A model generated the notes under the pieces. It did no database searches. It was not told the origin of the DNA and was given only the letters and a program-made list of their open reading frames with translations. Source: Cyanobium sp. PLM2.Bin73 (GTDB lineage: Bacteria > Cyanobacteriota > Cyanobacteriia > PCC-6307 > Cyanobiaceae). From it: a DNA stretch of 64,000 nt. Numbering within the stretch: the first letter of the stretch is position 1; each line of letters starts with the position of its first letter. Where the stretch lies: the NCBI GenBank assembly GCA_007694915.1, contig REEV01000066.1:62001-126000 (forward strand). The letters are read 5' to 3'. Shown in pieces: positions 42,814 through 54,197 of this stretch. Position numbers and translations under genes: made by a program.

Positions 42814-44331
42814 CTAGGCCACCAGCTCCCGCAGATCAGTGGAGAGGCTGCTGAGGCGCTCCCAGAGGCTGTTCACATCCCCGGCGCCCATGGCCAGCAC
42901 CAGGTCACCGTCGGCTGTCTCCCGGCTGATCGTTTCTGCCAGCTGGTCCATGCTGGCCGCAGCCCGCACCGGCAGCGTCGGTGCCAGGCGCCGCACGGCC
43001 TCGGCCAGAGCCTCACTGGTGACACCCTCGATCGGCTGCTCACCGGCGGCGTAGAGGGGGGCGATGTGCACGGCGTCGGCCTGGGTGAGGGCCGCGGCGA
43101 ACTCCTCGAGGAACTGGGCCGTGCGGCTGTAGCGGTGGGGCTGGAACACCGCCACCAGGCGCTTCGGGGGGGCAGGCAGGGGACTGCGGCCGCTGCTCAC
43201 CATCAGCCGTGCCATTGCCAGGGTGGCGGCGACTTCGCTGGGGTGGTGGGCGTAGTCGTCCACCACCAGGCGCCCGTTCCAGACGCCGCGCAGATCGAAG
43301 CGCCGCCCCGGCGGCAGCAGGCCGGCGACGGCCTCGGCCAGGGCACTGAAGGGCACCCCCTCCAGCCGGCAGGCGGCCAGGGCGGCAGCGGCGTTGCTGA
43401 GGTTGTGGCGGCCGGGGAGGGGGAGATCCAGGTGGCCCACCAGCTCGCCCTTCTCGTAGAAGGCCACCCGGCTGCCATCCCCCCGCTCCTCGATGGCGAT
43501 GGCGGCGAAGTCCACCCCCTCGGGCGATGTCGTCGACCACCAGTGGCCGGCGGCGAAGTGCTCCTGCAGGATCGGGCAGTCGCGGTTGGCCAGCAGCCGG
43601 CGGCTGCCGCCGGCGAAGCGCTGCAGGGTGGCGATCAGGGCCTCCAGATCCGGATAGTGGTCGGTGTGGTCGAGCTCCAGATTGGTGATCACGCCCAGCT
43701 CGGGCTGGAACTTCACCAGCGAGCCATCGGATTCATCCGCCTCGGCCACCAGCAGCCGGCCGGCGCCATGGCGGCCGTTGCTGCCGAAGGCGGGCACCAC
43801 ACCACCGATCACCGCCGTGGGGTCCCCTCCGGTGGCTGCCAGCAGGCTGGCCACCAGCGTGCTGGTGGTGGTTTTGCCGTGGCTGCCGGCCACGGCGATG
43901 GCGGGCTGACCGTTGATCAGGGCCGCCAGCACATCGGAGCGATGGCAGATGGTCAGACCCAGCCGCCGGGCCTCGCCGAGCTCGGGATTGGAGTGCGGCA
44001 CGGCCGAACTGATCACCACCAGAGGGGGCTGGTGCCGACCACTGTCCACCGCCGCCAGGGTGGCTGCGGTCTGCTCCAGGAACACCCGCACACCCAACTG
44101 CCGCAGCCGCTCCAACACCGCGCTGTCGCGTCGGTCGGAGCCGCTCACCCGGTGGCCCCGCTCAGCCAGGATCCCGGCCAGGGCAGACATGCCGATGCCG
44201 CCCACTCCGATGAAGTGCAGGGGCTGCTGTCGGCAGAGCGGGGGAATCAAGGGTGGGCTCCGGTCTGATGACTCAACGCGGGTGGCGTGGATGACTGCGG
44301 GCGACAGGGATGCTGCCTGATGGCCCGGCAA
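42814..44331 (-). CDS. murC: UDP-N-acetylmuramate--L-alanine ligase
   Basis: [47 protein letters not shown]; exact start uncertain. Confidence 0.95.
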   Translation of the reverse strand: MPGHQAASLSPAVIHATRVESSDRSPPLIPPLCRQQPLHFIGVGGIGMSALAGILAERGHRVSGSDRRDSAVLERLRQLGVRVFLEQTAATLAAVDSGRHQPPLVVISSAVPHSNPELGEARRLGLTICHRSDVLAALINGQPAIAVAGSHGKTTTSTLVASLLAATGGDPTAVIGGVVPAFGSNGRHGAGRLLVAEADESDGSLVKFQPELGVITNLELDHTDHYPDLEALIATLQRFAGGSRRLLANRDCPILQEHFAAGHWWSTTSPEGVDFAAIAIEERGDGSRVAFYEKGELVGHLDLPLPGRHNLSNAAAALAACRLEGVPFSALAEAVAGLLPPGRRFDLRGVWNGRLVVDDYAHHPSEVAATLAMARLMVSSGRSPLPAPPKRLVAVFQPHRYSRTAQFLEEFAAALTQADAVHIAPLYAAGEQPIEGVTSEALAEAVRRLAPTLPVRAAASMDQLAETISRETADGDLVLAMGAGDVNSLWERLSSLSTDLRELVA

Positions 44332-44512
44332 GGTTCTGGGGGGAAATTAAGCCGTCGGGGTCACCGTTGCCGTGAACACTTGCAACGCCCCTTCCGCCAG
44401 GATGTTTTACCGCTGGGCTGGCGATGCTCCGCCAGGGGGGCTGTGACGGTGATTTCTGTATGATCGGCACCAAAATCTCCCTGCCGCCGGCGGATTCCGC
44501 CGTGCCTTTGCC

Positions 44513-45535
44513 ATGACCTTGAAAGTTGCGATCAATGGATTCGGCCGCATCGGTCGCAACTTCATGCGCTGCTGGCTCAGCCGCGGTGCCAACACCGGCA
44601 TCGAAGTGGTGGGTCTGAACGACACGTCCGATCCCAGGACCAACTCCCACCTGCTGCAGTACGACTCGATGCTGGGTCACATCCGCGATGCGGAGGTGTC
44701 CTACACCGATGATGCCATTGTGGTGAATGGGCGTGAGATCAAGTGTTTCTCCGATCGCAATCCGCTCAATCTTCCCTGGAAGGAATGGGGTGTTGATCTG
44801 GTGATCGAGAGCACGGGTGTGTTCGTCGATCAGGCCGGCGCCGGCAAGCACATCCAGGCCGGTGCCTCCAAGGTGCTGATCACGGCTCCCGGCAAGGGCG
44901 ATGGCGTGGGCACCTTCGTGGTGGGTGTGAATGATCACGAATATCGCCACGACGACTGGCAGATCGTCTCCAACGCCAGCTGCACCACCAACTGCATGGC
45001 CCCGCTGGTCAAAGTGCTCGATCAGGCCTTCGGCATTGTTAAGGGCACGATGACCACCACCCACAGCTACACCGGGGATCAGCGCATCCTCGACGCCTCC
45101 CACCGTGATCTGCGCCGGGCCCGCGCCGCCGCTGTGAACATCGTGCCCACCAGCACCGGTGCCGCCAAGGCCGTGGCTCTGGTGTATCCCCCGGTGAAAG
45201 GCAAGCTCAATGGCATTGCCCTGCGCGTGCCCACCCCCAATGTGTCGGTGGTGGACATGGTGCTGGAGGTGAACCGCTCCACCACCGCCGAGGAAGTGAA
45301 CGCCACCCTCAAGGCCGCTGCCGAAGGGCCGATGAAGGGAATCATCAAGTACTGCGATCTGCCCCTGGTCTCCTCCGACCACGCCGGCACCGATCAGAGC
45401 GCCATCGTCGATGCCGATCTCACCCTGGTGATGGGCGACAACATGGTGAAGGTGATCTCCTGGTACGACAACGAGTGGGGTTACAGCCAGCGGGTGGTGG
45501 ACCTGGCCGAGGTGGTGGCCCGCAATTGGAAGTGA
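44513..45535 (+). CDS. gap2: Glyceraldehyde-3-phosphate dehydrogenase (Gap2-type)
   Basis: [51 protein letters not shown]. Confidence 0.96.
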   Translation: MTLKVAINGFGRIGRNFMRCWLSRGANTGIEVVGLNDTSDPRTNSHLLQYDSMLGHIRDAEVSYTDDAIVVNGREIKCFSDRNPLNLPWKEWGVDLVIESTGVFVDQAGAGKHIQAGASKVLITAPGKGDGVGTFVVGVNDHEYRHDDWQIVSNASCTTNCMAPLVKVLDQAFGIVKGTMTTTHSYTGDQRILDASHRDLRRARAAAVNIVPTSTGAAKAVALVYPPVKGKLNGIALRVPTPNVSVVDMVLEVNRSTTAEEVNATLKAAAEGPMKGIIKYCDLPLVSSDHAGTDQSAIVDADLTLVMGDNMVKVISWYDNEWGYSQRVVDLAEVVARNWK

Positions 45536-46545
45536 GCGAAGCCGGCACCCGTCGTCAGGCCCCCCTCCTCCCCCAGCCAGCCCACCGCCCCGCTGGCGGG
45601 GGAGCGCTCAGCCAGCGAGCCGATGACCCGGGCCCCGGGCAGCGCCGCCACCAGGCGCTCGGCCCAGGCCGGCTCCAGGGCCAGCACCAGTTCGAAATCC
45701 TCCCCCCCCTCCAGGCACCAGCTGACCGCCTCCGGTAGTCCGGCCATGGCCGGATCCAGGGGCAACCACTGGCGCTCCAGCAGGGCGCAGCAGCCACTGG
45801 CCCTGGCCACGGCCCCCGCGGCCGCCACCAGGCCGTCGCTGCTGTCGGTGCCGCCCACCCGCCAGGGCAGCCCCTCGGGCTGACTGGTGTGCAGGGCCGC
45901 CACCGCATCCAGCCGTGGCCGTGGCCTTTGGTGGGCGGCGATCGCCCGCTCCCGCAGGGCGGCATCCAGGGCCTCCCCGCTGTCTGCGGGGCGGGGCTCC
46001 TGCAGCAAGGCCAGGCCGAGGCGGCTGAGCCCGTGGTCACCGGTGCTCACCAGTCGGTCACCGGCCCGCCCATCGGCCCGGCGGATCGGCGCCGGCCCGC
46101 CGCTGCGGCTGCGGGCCAGGGGGCCGATGGCGGTGACGGCCAGCAGGCGCTGGTCCCCGCCGCTGCAGTCGCCCCCCAGCAGCCGGCCACCATGGGGCTC
46201 CAGGCAGGCCCGCAGACCGCCGTAGACGGCCTCCACCCAGCTCCAGCGGGTGTCCCCCGGAGCCACCAGTCCCACGGTGAGGCCCCAGGCGCTGCGGCAT
46301 CCCATCGCCGCCAGATCCGAGAGGTTGGCGGCGGCGGCCCGCCAGCCCACGTCGAAGCCGCTGGTGGTGGCCTCGCTGAAGTGCACCCCCTCCACCAGCA
46401 CGTCGGTGTTGAGCACCTGGAGACCCTGCAGCTCGAGCAGGGCGGCATCGTCGTGAAACTGGCCCGCAGGGGCGAAGGCGGCCAGCCGCTCGATCAGGGC
46501 CTCCTCGCCGAGCTCGGCCAGGCCGGGGTCCTCAGGGGCGCCCAT
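45481..46545 (-). CDS. thiL: Thiamine-phosphate kinase
   Basis: [57 protein letters not shown]. Confidence 0.94.
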   Translation of the reverse strand: MGAPEDPGLAELGEEALIERLAAFAPAGQFHDDAALLELQGLQVLNTDVLVEGVHFSEATTSGFDVGWRAAAANLSDLAAMGCRSAWGLTVGLVAPGDTRWSWVEAVYGGLRACLEPHGGRLLGGDCSGGDQRLLAVTAIGPLARSRSGGPAPIRRADGRAGDRLVSTGDHGLSRLGLALLQEPRPADSGEALDAALRERAIAAHQRPRPRLDAVAALHTSQPEGLPWRVGGTDSSDGLVAAAGAVARASGCCALLERQWLPLDPAMAGLPEAVSWCLEGGEDFELVLALEPAWAERLVAALPGARVIGSLAERSPASGAVGWLGEEGGLTTGAGFAHFQLRATTSARSTTRWL

Positions 46546-47615
46546 CAGCCATGGGGCTGGAGATTGGCAGCGCCTTCGATCACCTGGGCCTTGACGATGG
46601 CGTCATCGACCCCGAGTTCCTCGAGCACCTCGAAGCCGTCCACCACGTAGCCGAAGGCGGCGTAGCGGCCATCCACCAGGTTCAGGCCCGCCGGGGTGAG
46701 TTCCGCTTCGTAGAGAAAGAAGAAGAACTGCGACGAGCCATCATCGAGGCGTTCGTCGGAATGGGCCCAGCCCAGGGTGCCCAGGGTGGCGAAGGGCAGC
46801 ACCGCGGTTGCCTTGTAGCGGCCCAGATCCTCGAAGGTCTGGTTGTAGAAGGGGGCGGCCTCCTCCGGCACCCGGATCTCCAGGGGCACGCTGCGCAGCT
46901 GCCCGGTCCTGGGGTCCACGTAGCCCTCCTCGGGGCCCTTGGGATCACCGGTCTGGAGCACGTAGAAGTCCTCGGCGCGGATGAAGGGCAGACCGTCGTA
47001 GAAGCCGCGCTGCACCAGGTCCACGAAGGCGCCGGCCGTGAGTGGGGCGTTGTAGCCGTCCACCACGGCGGTGAGGTCGCCCTTGGAGGTGGAGATCAGC
47101 ACGCTGGCGCGGCCCAGCAGCCGCGGCAGGGCGTCGAATTCAGGGGGGATGGCGAAGGGGAACTCGCCCACCAGCAGGGCCTCGGCCTCGCCGATGCCGG
47201 CCAGGGCCTCGCGGCGGGCGCTCAGGAAGGCGTCCCGCTGCTGATCGGCCGCGGCCGCGGCCATCCGCTGCAGCTGTCCGTCCAGGTCCTGCAGCAGCGT
47301 CTGGGCCCGGCTCTGGTCGCCTGGCTGGAAGGCCTGGAGGATGGCACTGCGGTTGCTGCTCAGCTGCGACTGGCTACGGCGTACGGAGTTGGCCAGGGCC
47401 GACCAGCGCTTGGCGCGCAGATCGTCACTGGTGTCCTCCAGACGGTGCTGCAGCTCCTGCAGCCTGGGGGCGTCCACCGGCAGGGCGTTGCGGAGGATGG
47501 CCGCCGGATCCTTCACGGCGTTGCCCTGGGGCAAGGCGGCCCGGGCGGCCGGGGCGATCAGCAGCAGCGCCAGGGCCAGGGTGAGGGTCGCCGCCGCCCG
47601 CCGCAGCCAGGCCAT
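46545..47615 (-). CDS. Cyclophilin-type peptidylprolyl isomerase (TLP40/CYP38-like)
   Basis: Signal peptide, helical N-terminal half, then [53 protein letters not shown]; start uncertain (ORF opens to 47774). Confidence 0.85.
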   Translation of the reverse strand: MAWLRRAAATLTLALALLLIAPAARAALPQGNAVKDPAAILRNALPVDAPRLQELQHRLEDTSDDLRAKRWSALANSVRRSQSQLSSNRSAILQAFQPGDQSRAQTLLQDLDGQLQRMAAAAADQQRDAFLSARREALAGIGEAEALLVGEFPFAIPPEFDALPRLLGRASVLISTSKGDLTAVVDGYNAPLTAGAFVDLVQRGFYDGLPFIRAEDFYVLQTGDPKGPEEGYVDPRTGQLRSVPLEIRVPEEAAPFYNQTFEDLGRYKATAVLPFATLGTLGWAHSDERLDDGSSQFFFFLYEAELTPAGLNLVDGRYAAFGYVVDGFEVLEELGVDDAIVKAQVIEGAANLQPHG

Positions 47616-47797
47616 CGAGGGACGCGCCGGTGGTCGCTTCCAGGCCCCCCCCAGGGGCCGGGGAACGGGGCGAATCGGGCCCTGGGCCATGGCCTTGCAA
47701 CCTCTCTGGCCGGACTTTGGCATGGCTGCAGGGCGCTGGGTGCGGATCTTCCCTTGCTGTAGCCAGCCGTACAATCCGCCTGATCCGAACCGCCGGA

Positions 47798-48358
47798 ATG
47801 ATCTCCAGCAACGACTTTCGAACCGGCACCTCGATCGAGCTGGATGGGCAGGTCTGGCGAGTCGTTGAATTCCTGCACGTGAAGCCCGGCAAGGGCTCCG
47901 CCTTCGTGCGCACCAAGCTGAAGGCGGTGCAGAGCGGCAACACGGTGGAGAAGACCTTCCGTGCCGGCGAGATGGTGCCCCAGGCCATGCTCGAGAAGAG
48001 CACCCTCCAGCACACCTACATGGAGGGCGATGAGTACGTGTTCATGGACATGGGCAGCTACGAGGAGACCCGCCTCAGCGCCGCTCAGATCGGCGATGGC
48101 CGCAAATACCTCAAGGAGGGAATGGAGGTGAACGTGCTCACCTGGAACGACAAGCCTCTGGAGGTGGAGCTGCCCAATTCGGTGGTGCTGGAAATCACCG
48201 AGACCGATCCCGGCGTCAAGGGTGACACGGCAACCGGCGGCACCAAGCCGGCGATCGTGGAGACCGGCGCCCAGGTGATGGTGCCCCTGTTTCTCTCGGT
48301 GGGGGACAAGATCAAGATCGACACCCGCAGCGACAGCTATCTGGGCCGGGAGAACTGA
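47798..48358 (+). CDS. efp: Elongation factor P
   Basis: [42 protein letters not shown]. Confidence 0.97.
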   Translation: MISSNDFRTGTSIELDGQVWRVVEFLHVKPGKGSAFVRTKLKAVQSGNTVEKTFRAGEMVPQAMLEKSTLQHTYMEGDEYVFMDMGSYEETRLSAAQIGDGRKYLKEGMEVNVLTWNDKPLEVELPNSVVLEITETDPGVKGDTATGGTKPAIVETGAQVMVPLFLSVGDKIKIDTRSDSYLGREN

Positions 48359-48363
48359 TCGCC

Positions 48364-48858
48364 ATGCAGCTCGATCACGATCAGCTCAAGGCCCTGCTGG
48401 CCCTGCTCGAGGACAGCGACATCCAGGAATTCAAGCTCGAGGGCGACGATTTCCGTCTGGAGGTGCGCCGCAACCTGCCCGTTGCCGCCCCCCAGGCCCA
48501 GCACCTCCCCGCGCCAGAGGCCCTGGCCGCCCCGGTTCCGGCGACCTCGGCCCAGCCCAGCGCCATGGCCGAGGTGCCCTCCGCTCCGCCGCCGTCCGCA
48601 GCCGCCAACCGCGGCGATCTGCTGGAGATCACGGCCCCGATGGTGGCCACCTTCTACCGCGCTCCGGCCCCCGGCGATCCAGCGTTCGTGGAGCTGGGCA
48701 GCCGCATCCGCGAAGGCCAGACCGTTTGCATCCTCGAGGCCATGAAGCTGATGAACGAGCTCGAGGCCGAGGTGAGCGGCGAGGTGGTGGAGATCCTGGT
48801 GGAAAATGGCTCTCCCGTGGAGTTCGGCCAGGTGCTGATGCGCGTCAAGCCCGGCTGA
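48364..48858 (+). CDS. accB: Acetyl-CoA carboxylase biotin carboxyl carrier protein
   Basis: VCILEAMKLMNELEAEVSGEVVEILVENGSPVEFGQ (biotinyl lysine motif AMKLM). Confidence 0.97.
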   Translation: MQLDHDQLKALLALLEDSDIQEFKLEGDDFRLEVRRNLPVAAPQAQHLPAPEALAAPVPATSAQPSAMAEVPSAPPPSAAANRGDLLEITAPMVATFYRAPAPGDPAFVELGSRIREGQTVCILEAMKLMNELEAEVSGEVVEILVENGSPVEFGQVLMRVKPG

Positions 48859-48866
48859 GCGGGGCC

Positions 48867-48914
48867 TCAGCCCAGCTCCCCTCTCAGCCCAGCTCCCCTC
48901 TCAGCCCAGCTCCC
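48867..48914. repeat. 17-bp tandem repeat (TCAGCCCAGCTCCCCTC x about 2.8)
   Basis: Copies at 48867-48883 and 48884-48900, partial third 48901-48914 inside the pdxA 3' end. Confidence 0.95.
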
Positions 48915-49971
48915 AGGCCGTTTCGATCGCCGCCGCCATGCTCAGGGGCCGGGCGATGCCGCGCCCGGCGATGTCGAAGCCGGTGCCGTGGTCGGGGGAG
49001 GTGCGCAGAAAGGGCAGGCCAAGGGTGGTGTTCACGGCGGCGTCGAAGGCCAGCAGCTTCACCGGGATCAGGCCCTGATCGTGGTACAGGGCCAGGTAGC
49101 CGTCGGGTCCCTGGCCCTGCCCGTGCCAGGCGGCGGCCGCATCCAGCCAGCAGCTGTCCGGGGGGCGGGGGCCGTCGAGCCGCACCCCGGGCTGGGCGCT
49201 GCGCCAGGTGTCCAGGCAGCCCTCGAGCCAGTCGCGCTCCTCATGGCCCAGGCTGCCGGCTTCGCCGGCGTGGGGGTTGAGGGCGGCCACCACCAGGTGG
49301 GGCTCGGGATTGAAGCGCCGGCAGAAGGCCAGCAGCAGGTTGAGTTTGCGGTGCAGCAGATCAGCGTTGAGCCTGGCGGGCACGGCGGCCAGGGGGATGT
49401 GGGTGGTGGCCAGCAGGGTGTTGAGGCGCCAGCTGCCCGATGGGGCGCGGGCGGTGAACAGCATCGCCGCCTCGCCGCTGCCGGTGAGTTCCGCAAGCCG
49501 CTCGGTCTGCCCGGGGTAGGGGTGCCCAGCCGCATGCCAGCTGGCCTTGGCGATCGGTGCGGTCACCAGGGCCCGGCAGTCGCCGCTCTGCACCAGGCCG
49601 GCTGCCGCCTCCAGCCAGGCGAAGCTGGCGGCACCGGCGGCGGGGCCGCTCTCGCCCGGCAGCACTGGGTGCTCCAGGGGTTGATCGACGATCTCCAGGC
49701 TGGCGGGATCGCGCAGGGGCGCCTCGCTGCGCTGTCGCAGGGCGGCGTGGCTGGCCTCCAGCCAGCGGCGGCAGCCCACCAGCACCGGCTCCAGGCCTGG
49801 CGGCAGGGGGCGGGCCAGGGCCTTGAGCACCACCTCGGCGCCGATGCCGGCGGGGTCGCCCAGGGCGATGGCCAGCCGCCCTGCGGTCGAGTTGGATGGC
49901 CCTGGATTGCCGCTGCCGTTGCCCATGGTGCGCTGGTTGTTGCTGTTGGCGTTGCTGTGGGGGATGGGCAC
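48901..49971 (-). CDS. pdxA: 4-hydroxythreonine-4-phosphate dehydrogenase
   Basis: IALGDPAGIGAEVVLKAL, VTAPIAKASWHAAGHPYPGQTERLAEL, ALYHDQGLIPVKLLAFDAAVNTTLGLPFLRTSPDHGTGFDIAG. Confidence 0.96.
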   Translation of the reverse strand: MPIPHSNANSNNQRTMGNGSGNPGPSNSTAGRLAIALGDPAGIGAEVVLKALARPLPPGLEPVLVGCRRWLEASHAALRQRSEAPLRDPASLEIVDQPLEHPVLPGESGPAAGAASFAWLEAAAGLVQSGDCRALVTAPIAKASWHAAGHPYPGQTERLAELTGSGEAAMLFTARAPSGSWRLNTLLATTHIPLAAVPARLNADLLHRKLNLLLAFCRRFNPEPHLVVAALNPHAGEAGSLGHEERDWLEGCLDTWRSAQPGVRLDGPRPPDSCWLDAAAAWHGQGQGPDGYLALYHDQGLIPVKLLAFDAAVNTTLGLPFLRTSPDHGTGFDIAGRGIARPLSMAAAIETAWELG

Positions 49972-50089
49972 GGGGATCAGCCGCGGCTGGATCGAGCTGC
50001 GCTGGGGCCGGATGCTTCAGGACCTGGGCCTGCCCTTCGTGGCTGATCCTGGCTCGCCCGAGAACTGCCCGCCGGCCAGCGACATCTAG
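49925..50089 (+). CDS. Small hypothetical membrane protein
   Basis: MVRWLLLLALLWGMGTGISRGWIELRWGRMLQDLGLPFV; start overlaps divergent pdxA start region. Confidence 0.55.
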   Translation: MVRWLLLLALLWGMGTGISRGWIELRWGRMLQDLGLPFVADPGSPENCPPASDI

Positions 50090-50994
50090 GGGAGGCCCTC
50101 CTCCTCCCTCAGGCAGGCCCGCAGCCCCTCCCGGTAGCTGGGGTAGCGCAGCCGGTAGCCCAGCCCTGCGCAGAGCAGGCGGTTGGTGGCACGCCGGTTC
50201 TCGGCCCAGAAGCTGCGGGCCATCGGGCTGAGGTCGGCGGCGATGGCGTCGTAGCGCTCCACGGCCGGCAGCTTGAGATTCAGCAAATGGCTGGCGTAGC
50301 CCAGGATCTCACTGGAGGGGCAGGGATAGTCGTCGCAGACGTTGAGCACTGGAGGCCGGAGCTCGGCCGGCAGGGTGAGGCAGTGCAGCAGGGCGCCGAC
50401 GATGTCGTCCACATGCACCCGCGAGAACACCTGGCCGGGCTTGTGGATCAGCCTGCTGCGGCCCGACCGCAGGCCCGCGAACGGGCTGCGGCCCGGGCCG
50501 TAGATCGCCGGCAGCCGCAGGATCTGCACGGGCAGGCCGCTGGCCCGCCAGGCCTCCTCCGCCTCCAGGCGGGCCTGGCTGCGCCCCGCCCTTGGGCGGG
50601 GCGGGGCGGTTTCATCCACCCAGGCGCCCCCCGTGCAGCCGTACACCCCTGTGGTGGAGAGGTAGCCCACCCACGCCAGGGGCAGATCGGCGAGCAGGGG
50701 GGCCAGGCAGCGCAGGCTGGGATCGCCGGGCCCGCCGTCCGGGGGTGCGCTCACCAGCACGTGGCTCACGCCCGCCAGGTCACCGGGCTCAGGGAGCCGG
50801 GGGGCCTGGCTGTCGAACGGCAGCCAGCCGAATTCAGCCGGCAGAGCGGCCAGCTCCTCCGGGGGCTTGGGTTGGCGGCTGGTGAGCAGCGCCGTGAAGC
50901 CCAGTGAAGCGGCGGCCAGGGCGAAGCGCCGGCCGGTGTAACCGCCGCCCACCACCAGTAGGCGCCCCGCCGGCTTGACAGCCGCCTGGGTCAT
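50086..50994 (-). CDS. NAD(P)-dependent epimerase/SDR (YeeZ-like)
   Basis: LLVVGGGYTGRRFALAAASLGF, GYLSTTGVYG, FSRVHVDDIVGAL; start MTQAAVKPAG. Confidence 0.88.
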   Translation of the reverse strand: MTQAAVKPAGRLLVVGGGYTGRRFALAAASLGFTALLTSRQPKPPEELAALPAEFGWLPFDSQAPRLPEPGDLAGVSHVLVSAPPDGGPGDPSLRCLAPLLADLPLAWVGYLSTTGVYGCTGGAWVDETAPPRPRAGRSQARLEAEEAWRASGLPVQILRLPAIYGPGRSPFAGLRSGRSRLIHKPGQVFSRVHVDDIVGALLHCLTLPAELRPPVLNVCDDYPCPSSEILGYASHLLNLKLPAVERYDAIAADLSPMARSFWAENRRATNRLLCAGLGYRLRYPSYREGLRACLREEEGLP

Positions 50995-51132
50995 GAGTAC
51001 ACCTGTACCACTTGCTGCCGTTCCATGGCCCGACACCTCGTCCCTGGTTTCTCCACCGGCGCTCCGCGGCGGCTTGCCCGGCCGTCGTGCGGGCGGGTGC
51101 CAGCCGGTCCGCCGCTGCTTCGCTCCGTCCCC

Positions 51133-51339
51133 ATGCCACCGGCCAAGGTTCAGCCCCAGCTTGCCGCCAGCGCTCACCGGGTGGGGGACGGGGCTGCAGC
51201 GCAGCCCCTGGGGCTGCCCACCCTGCTGGCCGTGGGGCTGCTGGTGCTGCTGGCGGCAACCCTGGCGCCGGAGCGGCCCCAGGATCAGGCGGCGATCTGC
51301 CAGCGGCACAACGGCCCGGTGGCCTGTCGGGTGTGGTGA
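51133..51339 (+). CDS. Small hypothetical protein with one TM segment
   Basis: [43 protein letters not shown]. Confidence 0.45.
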   Translation: MPPAKVQPQLAASAHRVGDGAAAQPLGLPTLLAVGLLVLLAATLAPERPQDQAAICQRHNGPVACRVW

Positions 51340-51686
51340 GGAGCTGACCACTCCAGCAGGCGGATCGCCAGCCGCAGGTCGCCCTCCACCCAGGCGCGGA
51401 TCGCCATGGCCCGGCGGGGGTCGTAGAAGGGCTGTTGCCGGTACCACTGGAACACGTCGCCGTCGCCCTTGTGGCCATTGCAGGCCAGGCAGGCGGGGAC
51501 GCAGTTCTCGGTGACGCTGGAACCGCCGCGGCTCTGCGGGTGCACGTGGTCGATCGATTCCGACCGCCGGCCGCAGTAGACGCAGCTGTGGTCGGTGAGT
51601 TCGTGCAGGGAGCGGCGCCAGCGCCGCTGTTTGAGTTTGGGACAGAGCTCCTCGAGGGAGACGGCGTTGAGGGCCGGGGACGGCAT
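51285..51686 (-). CDS. HNH endonuclease
   Basis: [41 protein letters not shown] (CxxC, DH, N, CxxC HNH fold). Confidence 0.93.
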   Translation of the reverse strand: MPSPALNAVSLEELCPKLKQRRWRRSLHELTDHSCVYCGRRSESIDHVHPQSRGGSSVTENCVPACLACNGHKGDGDVFQWYRQQPFYDPRRAMAIRAWVEGDLRLAIRLLEWSAPHHTRQATGPLCRWQIAA

Positions 51687-51780
51687 CCCGGCAGAGAGCG
51701 ACCCCAACAATCCCCTGTCCCTGGCCTGCATCCGCGTGGCTCGGTTGGCACAGTTATGCCGCAACACGAGCGGAGGCACT

Positions 51781-53394
51781 GTGTCCGGGGCTGCAGTCTC
51801 ACCGCCTCGTTGCTGCCTGCGCCTGGGTGCCACCGGACGGATCGAGGTGATCAGCCCCTTTGATGCCGTCACCCAGGCCCAGCTGCGGGCGGTTCGCCCC
51901 CGGGGCCAGTGGAACGGCCAGCGGCGCTGCTGGGATTTCCCCCTGGAGGCGGCCGCCGCCCTGCGCCGCACACTCCAGGACCGGTTTCCGGTGGAGCCGG
52001 AGCTGGCCCAGTGGCTGGCCTGGCTGGAGCAGCCCCTGCCGCCGCTGCCAGCCCACCGCCTGTTGGTGGCGGCCGCCGGCCTGAGCGAGCCGCTGGCGGA
52101 CGGCCGCCGCCTGTTTGCCCACCAGCGGGCCGCGGCCCGCTGGCTGCTGGCCCGCCGTGGCGCCGTGCTGGCCGACGCCATGGGTCTGGGCAAGACCCTC
52201 TCGGCCCTGGCCGCCGCCAGGGCCATGGTGCGCCTGGCCGACTGCCGCGTGCTGGTGCTCGCCCCGGTGGGCCTGCACGATCACTGGCGCAGTGAGGCCC
52301 TGGCCCTCGGCCTGCGCCTTGAGCTGCACAGCTGGGCGCGCCTGCCGGAGTCGCTGCCGCCGGCCGGCACCGTGCTGATCGCCGACGAGGCCCATTTCGC
52401 CCAGAACCTGCACACGGCACGCAGCCGCGGTCTGCTGCGGCTGGCCCGCCACCCCCGCCTGCGGGCCGCCTGGCTGCTCTCCGGCACGCCGATGAAGAAC
52501 GGCCGGCCGGCCCAGCTCTATCCCCTGCTGGCCGCCATCGACCACCCCCTCGCCCGCGACCGGCGGGCCTTCGAGGAGCTGTTCTGTCAGGGCCACTGGC
52601 GCGAACGGGGTGGCCGGAGCCTTTGGCAGGCCACCGGCGCCAGCAACCTGGCCGAGCTGCAGCGCCTGATCCGACCTCTGCTGCTGCACCGCCGCAAGCA
52701 GGATTGCCTCGACCTGCCCCCCAAGCAGCGCCAGCTGCACCCGCTGCAGCTCGATGCCGCCCGGGGGCGTGGCTTCCAGCACCAGCTGGAGCTGCGGGTG
52801 CGCGACTACCGCCGCCGCGCCGCCCGCGGGGAGGTGCGGCGGGACGCCGAGGTGCTGGCGGTGCTCACGGCCCTGCGCCAGATCGGCTCCGACTACAAGC
52901 TGGCGGCGGCACGGGAGCTGGTGGGTGGCCTGCTGGGGCGGGGGGAGGCGGTGGTGGTGTTCACCGCCTTCGTGCGCACGGCCCGGATGCTGCAGCGCGA
53001 ACTGGGCCCCGCCGCCCTGCTCAGCGGGGCGGTGCCGGTGGCCGAACGCCAGCGCCTGGTGCACCGCTTCCAGGCCGGGGAGCTGCCGCTGCTGATCGCC
53101 ACCTTCGGCACCGGCGGCCTTGGCTTCACCCTGCACCAGGCCCGCCATGTGGTGCTGATCGAGCGGCCCTGGACCCCCGGCGACGCCGAGCAGGCCGAGG
53201 ACCGCTGCCACCGCATCGGCATGGGCGGCAGCCTCACCAGCCACTGGCTGCAGCTGGGGGTGGCCGATCAGCTGGTGGACGGGCTGATCGCCAGCAAGGC
53301 CGAGACCATTGCCCTCACCCTGCACCGGGGCGAGACCCAGATGCGCCGCCGCCGGCTCACGGCGATGGTGCGGGAGGTGTTGGCGGCGATGTGA
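51781..53394 (+). CDS. SNF2-family DEAD/DEAH helicase with HARP-like N-terminus (SMARCAL1/ZRANB3-like)
   Basis: [19 protein letters not shown] (Walker A), [61 protein letters not shown]-terminal [25 protein letters not shown]; exact start uncertain. Confidence 0.92.
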   Translation: MSGAAVSPPRCCLRLGATGRIEVISPFDAVTQAQLRAVRPRGQWNGQRRCWDFPLEAAAALRRTLQDRFPVEPELAQWLAWLEQPLPPLPAHRLLVAAAGLSEPLADGRRLFAHQRAAARWLLARRGAVLADAMGLGKTLSALAAARAMVRLADCRVLVLAPVGLHDHWRSEALALGLRLELHSWARLPESLPPAGTVLIADEAHFAQNLHTARSRGLLRLARHPRLRAAWLLSGTPMKNGRPAQLYPLLAAIDHPLARDRRAFEELFCQGHWRERGGRSLWQATGASNLAELQRLIRPLLLHRRKQDCLDLPPKQRQLHPLQLDAARGRGFQHQLELRVRDYRRRAARGEVRRDAEVLAVLTALRQIGSDYKLAAARELVGGLLGRGEAVVVFTAFVRTARMLQRELGPAALLSGAVPVAERQRLVHRFQAGELPLLIATFGTGGLGFTLHQARHVVLIERPWTPGDAEQAEDRCHRIGMGGSLTSHWLQLGVADQLVDGLIASKAETIALTLHRGETQMRRRRLTAMVREVLAAM

Positions 53395-53794
53395 GCGGCC
53401 CTTCGGCGCAGAGCTCCCGGCGCACCTCCAGGTCGCTGCGCAGCTGGGCGTCCAGCTCGTCCTCCGGCAGCCGCTCCGCCAGGCGAAGCGCCTCACGCAG
53501 GTCCTCACAGGCCTGCTCGTCGTTGCCGGCCAGGCTGTGCAGGAGATAGCGCTCGTTGCGGGGGCCGGGATCGTCGGGATAGGCGGCCACCACCTTGTCA
53601 CAGACAGCGATCTGCTCCTCCAGTCGGTCCAGGGTCACCTCCCGCAGGCAGTCGTCGCGGCTCACCCCACCCTGCTGGGGCAGCGGCTGCTCCTGGCAAC
53701 CCAGCAGAGAGCTTGCCGCCAGCAGCGCCGTGAACCCCAGGACAGCGACCCTGAGGGGGCTGAGCCGGCTGTCAGTAGCCGTAGCGTTCACCAC
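53357..53794 (-). CDS. Putative lipoprotein with TPR-like region
   Basis: Lipobox-like SLLGC; helical repeat CDKVVAAYPDDPGPRNERYLLHSLAGNDEQACEDLREAL. Confidence 0.65.
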   Translation of the reverse strand: MVNATATDSRLSPLRVAVLGFTALLAASSLLGCQEQPLPQQGGVSRDDCLREVTLDRLEEQIAVCDKVVAAYPDDPGPRNERYLLHSLAGNDEQACEDLREALRLAERLPEDELDAQLRSDLEVRRELCAEGPLTSPPTPPAPSP

Positions 53795-54197
53795 GGGTCA
53801 TGGCACCACCGCCGGGCTGCGGTGTGGCCTGCGTCTCCTCCCGGCGGTAGAGATCGCCCAGGTACATGCCGCAGTTGGGGAAACTCGCAGGGCTCTGGAC
53901 CACCGACTCGGTGATCATCACCGCCGCGTGCTGTGGCGAGGTGCGAAACATGCCGCTTCCCTGTCGCTTGATCACTTCATAGGCGGCGTCCCAGCTCACC
54001 TGGTGATCGTTGCCGTTGTCGCGCATGAAGCAGTAGATCTGCGCACCCTTGTCCCCTGGTGTGGACATCACCCCCACAGGGACCACCGCAACCTGCTGGG
54101 CAGTGGCATTCGCGGGGAAGCATGCGGCGGCCAGCAATGTCAGCGGCAGCAGCCACCGTCGCACCCTGGCAGGCCGGGAATCGGGGTGACCAACCAT
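53772..54197 (-). CDS. Secreted cyanobacterial protein, DUF6554-like
   Basis: Signal peptide; IYCFMRDNGNDHQVSWDAAYEVIKRQ...SPQHAAVMITESVVQSPASFPNCGMYLGDLY; family name from memory. Confidence 0.65.
   Translation of the reverse strand: MVGHPDSRPARVRRWLLPLTLLAAACFPANATAQQVAVVPVGVMSTPGDKGAQIYCFMRDNGNDHQVSWDAAYEVIKRQGSGMFRTSPQHAAVMITESVVQSPASFPNCGMYLGDLYRREETQATPQPGGGAMTRGERYGY

Noticed and set aside
51285-53394. HNH plus SNF2 as a phage-defence island (DISARM/BREX-type)
   Set aside because: No methyltransferase, PglZ, DrmB or other signature genes nearby; fork repair/remodelling is a simpler reading.
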